From Panicum virgatum (taxonomy: Eukaryota > Streptophyta > Magnoliopsida > Poales > Poaceae), in assembly GCF_016808335.1 (NCBI RefSeq), contig NC_053145.1, positions 24,642,001-24,706,000 of the forward strand: a stretch of DNA of 64,000 nucleotides. The letters run 5' to 3'. Under the pieces are notes generated by a model. It was not told the DNA's origin. It searched no databases and worked only from the letters and a program-made list of their open reading frames with translations. Of this stretch, positions 54,356 through 64,000 are shown in pieces. The position numbers and the translations under genes were made by a program. Numbering within the stretch: the stretch's first letter is position 1; each line of letters starts with the position of its first letter.

Positions 54356-57300
54356 TGTAACACCCTAATTTAATTTTCCTATTTAATAATAAATTTAATT
54401 GGCTTTAATTAAATTTCTAAGGTTTATTGTGTTTAGACTTACATTTAATCTAATTTTGATCCTCAAGTAATTAAAATTTATTTTAGGGCTAACTTGTTTG
54501 TGCATTCATGCTGGAGCATTGTTTTATTTGTTTGAGTGTAGTTTGAATTCAAATTCAAATTTGGATTCAAATAGGTTTAGTTTGGTTGAAATAGGAAATA
54601 GAGAGGAGGAAAAGAAATAGAAAACCCAACCCAGCCCAAGACTCAATTTCCCGGCCCAACTCGCGCTTCAGCCCAGCCCAAACTCCCTCTTCCCGCGGCC
54701 CGCTCCTCTCCCCTCCCTTTTCCTCAGCCCGATCCGCGGACGGCCCATTGGTGCTCAGCCCAGCATGCGCCCTCCTCCCTTCCCTTTTGGCCAGCCCAGC
54801 CTTTTCCCCTTCTCTCCCTTCCCCGCACGACCCAGCTTCCCTCCTCCTGCGCTCAGCCCGCGAGGCGCCAGGCCCTGCTCAGCAGCCCATCCCTCCGCAC
54901 GCGCGTCGCCCGCTCACGCGTGAGCGCCGGCCCGTCCCGCAACCAACCCTGTCCGCGCTCGCCCTCTCCCCGTCACGCCTGGCCCACCTGCCAGTGCCCC
55001 AGCTCGCTCGCTGACCCGCAGGCCCCACGCGTCAGCGGCCTCCCCCTCCCCTTCTTTTCCCCCTCCGCACAACGGTCGCGCCCGAGATGACCGGCGAGAT
55101 CACTGGGATCCCCTTCCCGCTGCTCCACGCCGCAATCCTCGCCCTGCTCCCCTTAAACCGGCCCGTGACTCCCCTGCGCACCTACCCCTCCACGCCATTG
55201 CCGCCTCAAATCCTAGCCGCCGCCTCTGCCTTGCTCCGCCGCGCAGGCTCCTTTGCGCCGCCGTGGTACGGCCATTCCGCTACACCTCCGCCACCGCAGG
55301 CCATCGCCGCCGCTCCGCCTTAGGACCAGGACCCTCTCCGAGCCCTTCTCCTCCGCCCTCGGCCTCGCTGCGCACGAGATTTTTCGTAGAGGAGCGCCGT
55401 TGACTCGCCCCTGCGCCGCCGCAATTCCACCTCGATGACCACATGTGCTACCACTCGTCGACGTCTGCAGGTGGCCACAGCTACTAGCGGGGGTGAGAAA
55501 CACGTCGTGCCCGTTTCCCCTACGTTTCCCCCTCTGTTCCGTGTAGGTCTCCCCGTCGTAGTTTAACCGCGCCGCAATGCCATGGCCGAGCCCCGCTCCG
55601 CTCGCTGGTGTGCCATAGTGTATCCCAGGTAGCTTGGCCGTGTTGCATAGGTCAACCCAGAGCCTAGCTCCGGTCAATTTGACCCCGGCCGCACTAGTTC
55701 GGCACACTCCGGTGACCCTACCGCCGCAAGCGCCGCCTCGCCGCCCGAAACCCCTGCACTGGTCACTGCTGGCCCGCGCAACCACTTCCAGTAGGTCACG
55801 CGTGCCGCGGGCATGCTCCAGAGCCAAACCGCGGCCCGAACCGGCCACGGGAATGCCGGGAGGGCTTTCTCCGGTGGAGCGCCGCCGCGGAGCAGAGCTC
55901 CGGCGAGCCGCACCGCCACCCCGCGCGCCCAAACCCCCCTGACCGCCCGATCCCGGATGGACGCCCCAGATTAGATCGGCGTACCCCTTCGTCCTGAACC
56001 CTCAGATCTCGATCCAACGGATGAAATCAACCCGTACCCTTCGCCCTGGCCATTTTGTTAAAGAAACCCTGCGTTTCCTGTTATTTAACCCGCAGTCCCG
56101 GTCTATTCAAAAATATTTACGGTTAAGCCCTGAATTTAACTCTTAGGCCCCTGACCTTTTTAAGAATCGAACCCGCAGTCCAGACCCTCTCTTTTTGCTA
56201 GTTAGACCCTGTGTCTATCCTTTATTTACGTTTAGGCCCTCGGTTTTTGCAGAAAAACCCCAGAAACTTAGTTTTTCTTGCAGAAAAGCCCCTATACCTT
56301 GTTTTTGCTCTAGTTTTCGCGTTCTAGCTCCGTTTTAGGCGTTCTTTATGTCCACGCGATCGTTGCAGCGCGTAGAATAGTTCTAGCCTAGTTTTGTTTG
56401 CTGTTTTTATGTATTGTTGTACTGTTTCTTAATGTTTGCCTTTATTTGCATGTATGTGTATGTGCTGGACTTGTTTTGGCGATGTGATCGTGAGTAGACG
56501 TTGAGCTACCGGAGAAGCATCAGTACCAGTGTCAAGAGCCATCTTCAGAGCAGTTTGAGCAGTAGGAGAACTTTTGAGGAAGGCAAGTATAACATGAACA
56601 ACCTATCACTTTTAAATACATTTTCATACTGCATTTTAATACTGTATGCCTATAAGGACTTTCCTAGCCACTTTATATCCTCTATATATATCCTTTGGAT
56701 TGCATTTTGGTTAGTTGTGCTAGGTGCCGCGTTATAACATACTTGGTCCTTTTTAATTAATTTGATTAATGGTATATGCAACTTAATTCTGAGAGTGGCC
56801 CGTTTGAGGGGCTCACGTCTCGTTAAAATTGGTTTTGTTAGAAACATGGTTTAGGGGGCCAGCACGGTGCTTACTGCCTGGTTGGCCACTCTCCATAAGG
56901 ACCGGTTCATAGAGCGACAACCTGGGACAACAGTGCTACCACAAGACTGGAATGGGACGGTCTTGGCTTACTAATTAGGTCATTTTGGTTCGGGAGTAAC
57001 TTACCGACGGGGCAGGAGGGGTGGTGAGCTTCAATGGTCCCCAGGCTACGAGGCTTGGTCTGCGTACCCCTCGAGGTGGTCACCATCGTTACGGAGCCTG
57101 ATTCCTTAGTGGTTACACCTTACCAACGTGTCCTTTGTAACGGCCTCGTAGTGAGTTTGCTAGTCATCTCACCTAGGGAAGTGTGATGAACAACTAGCGT
57201 AGCTCACGACTTGTGGGTAAAGATGTGCAACCTCTGCAGAGTGTAAAACTGGTATAATAGCCGTGCTCACGGTCATGAGTGGCCTAGATCCTCCTTTTGA

Positions 57301-57915
57301 TTAGTGGAGTTATCTCCTTCCGACGAGGGGGTGCCTCTCGGGGTTTTGGTATGGTTGTGGTTTGGTTATCAGTAGTATCATGATAAATTCTGATTAATTA
57401 CTATGTAATTGGGTTTATGGTAATTCATCCACCTGTAGTAAATAGCTTTAATAAAATTTTGCCAAGACTTAAAAGCTAATGCAGTAGTCAGCCAACCTTA
57501 GAGCCTCATAGTTTGTGTTATACTTGTTGAGTACAAGTTGTGTACTCACCCTTGCCTCCTCCACTCTTTTTCCTCTTGTCCTTTTTGGGGAAACTCTACT
57601 GCTACTCAGTTCCTGCCGATGCGAGAAAGTTCACCCGGAGCTACCAGGAGTACGAGGACTTCTAGGCGTTCGTCTCTCAGTCGATGTCCCTGTGGCGCCC
57701 AGCTTCCGAGTATTCGTATATGTATTACGCTTCCTCATACTCTGCATCAGACATTTTGTCATTAATATAATAAATAACATTCGTACTCGCTTTATTATAT
57801 CTTCTACGTGATATGTGCTGTGATATATTGTTCATTCTATTGTATATACGTGTGACTTGATCCTGGCTCGTATATGATTGCTCGGTTTATGTCCTTTTAT
57901 AAACCGGGTGTTACA
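54356..57915 (+). mobile_element. array LTR B (middle), recombinant
   Basis: 3560 bp, full length. Left of about 57111 it matches LTR C at sites where A differs (caccctaatt, gagtgtagttt, gtgactcccctgc, ccttagtgg). Right of about 57280 it matches LTR A where C differs (gtcatgagtggcctag, tactcagttcctgccgatg, cagtcgatgtcc, cctggctcg). The crossover therefore lies within 57112-57279. Confidence 0.92.
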
Positions 57916-58731
57916 GAGTGGTATCAAAGCTATATCGACTGTAGGACGAAAGCCTAGATAGAACTGGTTGAGTTTTAGATCTTCTTCTCTCTAATCCTTG
58001 TCTGCTGAAACTATTCTGCTATTATATTCCTTGAAATTCCAAGATTTTTACTCGTCTTGCCTTGAATCTTCTCTATAGAATTAGTTTCCGTAGATCTCTG
58101 GTCTGAAGAAAGTCGTTTGACCATCATAGGTGTAAGCTAAATGACCCTTTATAATAATACGATAGCACGTTCTGCGACACATTGTGCTAGTCGAGTCGTT
58201 TGTTAAACTCAGCTAAGTTGTGAAATTTGTATGCTTGTTATTATGCTACATGCTTGATTTGGTTTTTTAATGATTGCATAGTTTAGTAGTTAAATTTGTT
58301 TAAAGAAATTCAGTTTTAAGTTAAAGTTAATTAATTAATAAAATGAGTTAGATCGTTGGGGGTAAAACCATCCACTCTATCCTCTCTACCTTATCATGCC
58401 TTAGGTTTCTCCTATCTTGCTTGTTGAGAAGAAGGATAGCGCGAAGAGAAGGTGATATCCAGAGATTCACCGACGAGGACGTCGGTTTCTGTAAGGGGGT
58501 AGGGATGTGACACCCCGGCCTACAGATAGTACTGGAGAATTTGGAAGTCTCTCAGACAAGGCAGAAGAGTTATGCTATAGTTTTCTTTTTCGGATTTAAG
58601 TGATACCTATCTGGAGTTAGCAGCAGTGATGCATGGACAGTGTTGTCTAAATAAGATAGAACTTTGAATAGTGAGATTTTTCTCTCTTCCTTGACCTTAC
58701 CAATCTGTGTTTCCTCTTTATCCTAGCTCAG

Positions 58732-59928
58732 ATGGCAGCGGAACAAAAAGACCTTGGAGACCGTGCAATGGGTGATAGTGTTCATGCAACAGTTTCCGTG
58801 AAGCAGCCGACAACGGTACAAGATCAGTCTTCGCAAACAACATACCATCCGGAGAATGGTGAGAAGGCTTGCCCGTGTTGCCACTTCTATGGCGTTCCTT
58901 GTCGTCAAGTTCGTGCGACTGAAGATGAAGCCACAACTAGGAGGAACCAGAGGTTGTTCTCCAGTACAAAGAGAAAGATGTCTCATCAAGAGCAGCTGGC
59001 AGAGGATTCCCTTTTCCTTGACGGTCCATCTGTCGATGAGCTACAGACCATCCAGAAGAGAAAGTATCCTGAATGCTCTATAGATACACAGGTCAGGAAC
59101 CAAGCACTCTATGATTATGTGGATGGGTTGACTATCACTATGAATGTGATTCAGCCATGCGGTCGCAAGGAGTCCAAAAAGCAAGCAGAAGAAATAATGC
59201 AAGATGTGATGATAAGGTCACAGGGAGGTCAACCAAGTAGCGCCATTAACCTCCACCGCAAGTGCTACAAATGCGGACAAAAAGGTCATTATGCCAAAGG
59301 TTGTCCACAGAAGCGCCTTTCACCGACTCCACGGCAGGCAGGACAGCAGGGGCGCCCAGCCCAACCCAGAGCGCCACGACAGGGGAAGGTGAACCATGTG
59401 ACGGCCGAGTCAGCGGCCGAGTCTCCGAACGTGGTTATTGGTACGTCCATGGTCAACTCATATCCAGCTACGGTGCTTTTTGATACTGGTGCTACGCATT
59501 CCTTTATTTCACAGTCTTTTGTCGAGCACCATGGTATTCGTACTAGCACATTAAAGAGGTGCATGTTAGTATCTTCACCTGGAGGACAATTGAGGTCTCA
59601 TATCTTCTGCCCCAGAGTCAGTGTTTCCATAGGGAGGGTAAAGTTCAGTGCAAATCTGATGGTGATAGACACCAAGGGTATTGATGTGATTCTGGGAATG
59701 GATACTCTTGCCAAGTGGGGAGTTAGAATTGATTGTGCTCAGCGGTCAGTTCACTTGTCGGCATCTGATGGCCAAGAGGTGACAGTCAGTGCTACAGAGC
59801 CATCTGGTTTTCTTCATCAGATGGAGGCTAGACCCACGGATGGTACTCACGTGGTGGCTGGATTCCCAGATGTCTTTTCGGAGGACTTGCCAGAAGAAGG
59901 AAGAGGAGTTGATGAAGACCTATCCTGA
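58732..59928 (+). CDS. chimeric Gag zinc-knuckle/protease protein, array unit 2 (398 aa)
   Basis: The same protein as at 53102-54298, shifted by exactly 5630 bp. The one nucleotide difference I found inside the frame is a silent TGT/TGC in the knuckle (53644 versus 59274). Domain order, open frame and downstream deletion junction are the same. It comes from the duplication, not from a separate insertion. Confidence 0.75.
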   Translation: MAAEQKDLGDRAMGDSVHATVSVKQPTTVQDQSSQTTYHPENGEKACPCCHFYGVPCRQVRATEDEATTRRNQRLFSSTKRKMSHQEQLAEDSLFLDGPSVDELQTIQKRKYPECSIDTQVRNQALYDYVDGLTITMNVIQPCGRKESKKQAEEIMQDVMIRSQGGQPSSAINLHRKCYKCGQKGHYAKGCPQKRLSPTPRQAGQQGRPAQPRAPRQGKVNHVTAESAAESPNVVIGTSMVNSYPATVLFDTGATHSFISQSFVEHHGIRTSTLKRCMLVSSPGGQLRSHIFCPRVSVSIGRVKFSANLMVIDTKGIDVILGMDTLAKWGVRIDCAQRSVHLSASDGQEVTVSATEPSGFLHQMEARPTDGTHVVAGFPDVFSEDLPEEGRGVDEDLS

Positions 59929-59985
59929 TCTCTTTTCTAGCCAGCCCAAAATCTTGGGACGAGATTCCTATAAGGGGGTAGGATT

Positions 59986-62900
59986 TGTAACACCCTAATT
60001 TAATTTTCCTATTTAATAATAAATTTAATTGGCTTTAATTAAATTTCTAAGGTTTATTGTGTTTAGACTTACATTTAATCTAATTTTGATCCTCAAGTAA
60101 TTAAAATTTATTTTAGGGCTAACTTGTTTGTGCATTCATGCTGGAGCATTGTTTTATTTGTTTGAGTGTAGTTTGAATTCAAATTCAAATTTGGATTCAA
60201 ATAGGTTTAGTTTGGTTGAAATAGGAAATAGAGAGGAGGAAAAGAAATAGAAAACCCAACCCAGCCCAAGACTCAATTTCCCGGCCCAACTCGCGCTTCA
60301 GCCCAGCCCAAACTCCCTCTTCCCGCGGCCCGCTCCTCTCCCCTCCCTTTTCCTCAGCCCGATCCGCGGACGGCCCATTGGTGCTCAGCCCAGCATGCGC
60401 CCTCCTCCCTTCCCTTTTGGCCAGCCCAGCCTTTTCCCCTTCTCTCCCTTCCCCGCACGACCCAGCTTCCCTCCTCCTGCGCTCAGCCCGCGAGGCGCCA
60501 GGCCCTGCTCAGCAGCCCATCCCTCCGCACGCGCGTCGCCCGCTCACGCGTGAGCGCCGGCCCGTCCCGCAACCAACCCTGTCCGCGCTCGCCCTCTCCC
60601 CGTCACGCCTGGCCCACCTGCCAGTGCCCCAGCTCGCTCGCTGACCCGCAGGCCCCACGCGTCAGCGGCCTCCCCCTCCCCTTCTTTTCCCCCTCCGCAC
60701 AACGGTCGCGCCCGAGATGACCGGCGAGATCACTGGGATCCCCTTCCCGCTGCTCCACGCCGCAATCCTCGCCCTGCTCCCCTTAAACCGGCCCGTGACT
60801 CCCCTGCGCACCTACCCCTCCACGCCATTGCCGCCTCAAATCCTAGCCGCCGCCTCTGCCTTGCTCCGCCGCGCAGGCTCCTTTGCGCCGCCGTGGTACG
60901 GCCATTCCGCTACACCTCCGCCACCGCAGGCCATCGCCGCCGCTCCGCCTTAGGACCAGGACCCTCTCCGAGCCCTTCTCCTCCGCCCTCGGCCTCGCTG
61001 CGCACGAGATTTTTCGTAGAGGAGCGCCGTTGACTCGCCCCTGCGCCGCCGCAATTCCACCTCGATGACCACATGTGCTACCACTCGTCGACGTCTGCAG
61101 GTGGCCACAGCTACTAGCGGGGGTGAGAAACACGTCGTGCCCGTTTCCCCTACGTTTCCCCCTCTGTTCCGTGTAGGTCTCCCCGTCGTAGTTTAACCGC
61201 GCCGCAATGCCATGGCCGAGCCCCGCTCCGCTCGCTGGTGTGCCATAGTGTATCCCAGGTAGCTTGGCCGTGTTGCATAGGTCAACCCAGAGCCTAGCTC
61301 CGGTCAATTTGACCCCGGCCGCACTAGTTCGGCACACTCCGGTGACCCTACCGCCGCAAGCGCCGCCTCGCCGCCCGAAACCCCTGCACTGGTCACTGCT
61401 GGCCCGCGCAACCACTTCCAGTAGGTCACGCGTGCCGCGGGCATGCTCCAGAGCCAAACCGCGGCCCGAACCGGCCACGGGAATGCCGGGAGGGCTTTCT
61501 CCGGTGGAGCGCCGCCGCGGAGCAGAGCTCCGGCGAGCCGCACCGCCACCCCGCGCGCCCAAACCCCCCTGACCGCCCGATCCCGGATGGACGCCCCAGA
61601 TTAGATCGGCGTACCCCTTCGTCCTGAACCCTCAGATCTCGATCCAACGGATGAAATCAACCCGTACCCCTTCGCCCTGGCCATTTTGTTAAAGAAACCC
61701 TGCGTTTCCTGTTATTTAACCCGCAGTCCCGGTCTATTCAAAAATATTTACGGTTAAGCCCTGAATTTAACTCTTAGGCCCCTGACCTTTTTAAGAATCG
61801 AACCCGCAGTCCAGACCCTCTCTTTTTGCTAGTTAGACCCTGTGTCTATCCTTTATTTACGTTTAGGCCCTCGGTTTTTGCAGAAAAACCCCAGAAACTT
61901 AGTTTTTCTTGCAGAAAAGCCCCTATACCTTGTTTTTGCTCTAGTTTTCGCGTTCTAGCTCCGTTTTAGGCGTTCTTTATGTCCACGCGATCGTTGCAGC
62001 GCGTAGAATAGTTCTAGCCTAGTTTTGTTTGCTGTTTTTATGTATTGTTGTACTGTTTCTTAATGTTTGCCTTTATTTGCATGTATGTGTATGTGCTGGA
62101 CTTGTTTTGGCGATGTGATCGTGAGTAGACGTTGAGCTACCGGAGAAGCATCAGTACCAGTGTCAAGAGCCATCTTCAGAGCAGTTTGAGCAGTAGGAGA
62201 ACTTTTGAGGAAGGCAAGTATAACATGAACAACCTATCACTTTTAAATACATTTTCATACTGCATTTTAATACTGTATGCCTATAAGGACTTTCCTAGCC
62301 ACTTTATATCCTCTATATATATCCTTTGGATTGCATTTTGGTTAGTTGTGCTAGGTGCCGCGTTATAACATACTTGGTCCTTTTTAATTAATTTGATTAA
62401 TGGTATATGCAACTTAATTCTGAGAGTGGCCCGTTTGAGGGGCTCACGTCTCGTTAAAATTGGTTTTGTTAGAAACATGGTTTAGGGGGCCAGCACGGTG
62501 CTTACTGCCTGGTTGGCCACTCTCCATAAGGACCGGTTCATAGAGCGACAACCTGGGACAACAGTGCTACCACAAGACTGGAATGGGACGGTCTTGGCTT
62601 ACTAATTAGGTCATTTTGGTTCGGGAGTAACTTACCGACGGGGCAGGAGGGGTGGTGAGCTTCAATGGTCCCCAGGCTACGAGGCTTGGTCTGCGTACCC
62701 CTCGAGGTGGTCACCATCGTTACGGAGCCTGATTCCTTAGTGGTTACACCTTACCAACGTGTCCTTTGTAACGGCCTCGTAGTGAGTTTGCTAGTCATCT
62801 CACCTAGGGAAGTGTGATGAACAACTAGCGTAGCTCACGACTTGTGGGTAAAGATGTGCAACCTCTGCAGAGTGTAAAACTGGTATAATAGCCGTGCTCA

Positions 62901-63547
62901 CGGTCATGAGCGGCCCAGATCCTCCTTTTGATTAGTGGAGTTATCTCCTTCCGACGAGGGGGGTGCCTCTCGGGGTTTTGGTATGGTTGTGGTTTGGTTC
63001 TCAGTAGTATCATGATAAATTCTGATTAATTACTATGTAACTGGGTTTATGGTAATTCATCCACCTGTAGTAAATAGCTTTAATAAAATTTTGCCAAGAC
63101 TTAAAAGCTAATGCAGTAGTCAGCCAACCTTAGAGCCTCATAGTTTGTGTTATACTTGTTGAGTACAAGTTGTGTACTCACCCTTGCCTCCTCCACTCTT
63201 TTTCCTCTTGTCCTTTTTGGGGATACTCTACTGCTGCTCAGTTCCTACCAACGCGAGGAAGTTCACCCGGAGCTACCAGGAGTACGAGGACTTCTAGGCG
63301 TTCGTCTCTCAGTCGACGACCCTGTGGCGCCCAGCTTCCGAGTATTCGTATATGTATTATGCTTCCGCATACTCTGCATCAGACATTTTGTCATTAATAT
63401 AATAAATAACATTCGTACTCGCTTTATTATATCTTTTACGTGATATGTATTGTGATATATTATTCATTCTGTTGTATATACGTGTGACTTGATCCTGGCA
63501 CGTATATGATTGCTCGGTTTATGTCCTTTTATAAACCGGGTGTTACA
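59986..63547 (+). mobile_element. array LTR C (right)
   Basis: 3562 bp, full length, bordered on the right by the agctt TSD. It is nearly identical to LTR B up to about 62740 and then carries private variants (gagcggcccag, tcctaccaacgcgagg, cgacgaccctg). Confidence 0.92.
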
Positions 63548-63552
63548 AGCTT

Positions 63553-64000
63553 GAACAAGCTTTGGTAGCAAGAGATTAGCAATAAACGCAACAGAGTAGC
63601 AAAGTTCAATAAGTATCCAAGGTACAAGTCACAATTGCTGGCTAAGATATGTCCCTAGGTGTAGCACAACAAGTTGGAACAAAGAACAATGGATAAAGCT
63701 CAAAGAACTAGCAAAACAGCACTTACGTGATTGTTTTTAATCTTTTTGCTGAATTTCCTCCAGGACTAGTAGGAATCAAATTTTTTTATTTTTTCAACTA
63801 TTTTTTAATATTTTTCTCTGAACAGGGATCACATGAGATGGAACCACAAAAATTTTCACCTTAAACAGAGGTGGGATGTGGTCTATAGAAAATCAGGCAC
63901 ATTTCATGAAAACCTGAAAACAACTACGGAGCCTCAAAACTCTATGTTTGTGAATTTTTTTGGAATTTCTGAGAACGGCTCCAAATGGTGAAGATATCAT
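63553..64000 (-). mobile_element. gypsy 5' LTR, right remnant (runs off window)
   Basis: Continues the LTR broken at 49444: gaacaagctttggtagcaagagattagcaat resembles 2356-2390 in the related LTR. No coding sequence. The outer end is not in the window. Confidence 0.55.

Larger units (their letters stand above)
49445..63547 (+). mobile_element. tandem array LTR-int-LTR-int-LTR of a non-autonomous Tekay relative, TSD AGCTT
   Basis: One 14.1-kb block lies between agctt at 49440-49444 and agctt at 63548-63552. It contains three LTRs (49445-52285, 54356-57915, 59986-63547) and two internal regions of exactly 2070 bp (52286-54355, 57916-59985). The period is 5630-5632 bp. Only the outermost LTRs touch a TSD, so it arose from a single insertion followed by unequal recombination, not from two insertions. 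Confidence 0.95.

Noticed and set aside
49445..63547. Two separate insertions side by side instead of one recombined array
   Set aside because: No TSD exists at the inner LTR edges, the spacing is an exact repeat, and LTR B is a C/A recombinant.

Overview
The window is plant nuclear DNA, almost certainly from a grass, and most of it is nested retrotransposons. The grounds are: intron-bearing genes; Ty3/gypsy elements of chromovirus (Tekay-like), Tat-like and Athila-like types; a PF04195-type 'putative gypsy type transposon' protein; a MITE of the GGGCCTTGTTTAG kind; and a GC-rich-exon GT61 glycosyltransferase gene. I see no bacterial, organellar, rRNA, tRNA or CRISPR feature.

Layout. 1-6.8 kb: stacked minus-strand gypsy fragments (LTRs, a broken gag, an Athila-like LTR) behind the 3' end of a Tekay-type LTR. 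6.8-21.4 kb: a rearranged Tat-like complex with no pol. It has two 5' LTR+PBS+gag units on the minus strand, a 122-bp tandem array, and two copies of a plus-strand (antisense) intron-containing gene, each next to a 3' LTR. 21.4-26.6 kb: an Athila-like element on the minus strand whose gag is split by two LTR insertions, one a solo LTR with a clear target-site duplication (TSD). 27.2-27.6 kb: a 214-bp direct duplication. 28.0-30.6 kb: the only convincing host gene, a six-exon GT61 glycosyltransferase on the minus strand. 30.9-33.4 kb: small insertions upstream of it (a LINE-like poly(A) insertion, a Pack-type TIR element, a SINE and a truncated MITE).

33.4-49.4 kb: an older minus-strand gypsy region holds a small LTR element and a TRIM. 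The TRIM is cut by a complete 10.5-kb Tekay chromovirus (36486-46984, TSD GAGTG). That element's gag-pol carries a GT-AG intron and three in-frame stops and ends in a chromodomain.

49.4-63.5 kb: a tandem array LTR-internal-LTR-internal-LTR of a non-autonomous Tekay relative, inside one AGCTT TSD. The middle LTR is a visible recombinant: its left part matches the right LTR and its right part matches the left LTR, the signature of unequal crossing-over. Each internal unit keeps an open 398-codon frame that fuses an unrecognised N-terminal half to a gag zinc knuckle and protease.

In the autonomous elements gag, protease, RT, RNase H, integrase and chromodomain act together in retrotransposition. 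The derivatives here lack some or all of these and would depend on partners in trans. The GT61 gene is independent of them and probably works in Golgi xylan side-chain synthesis.
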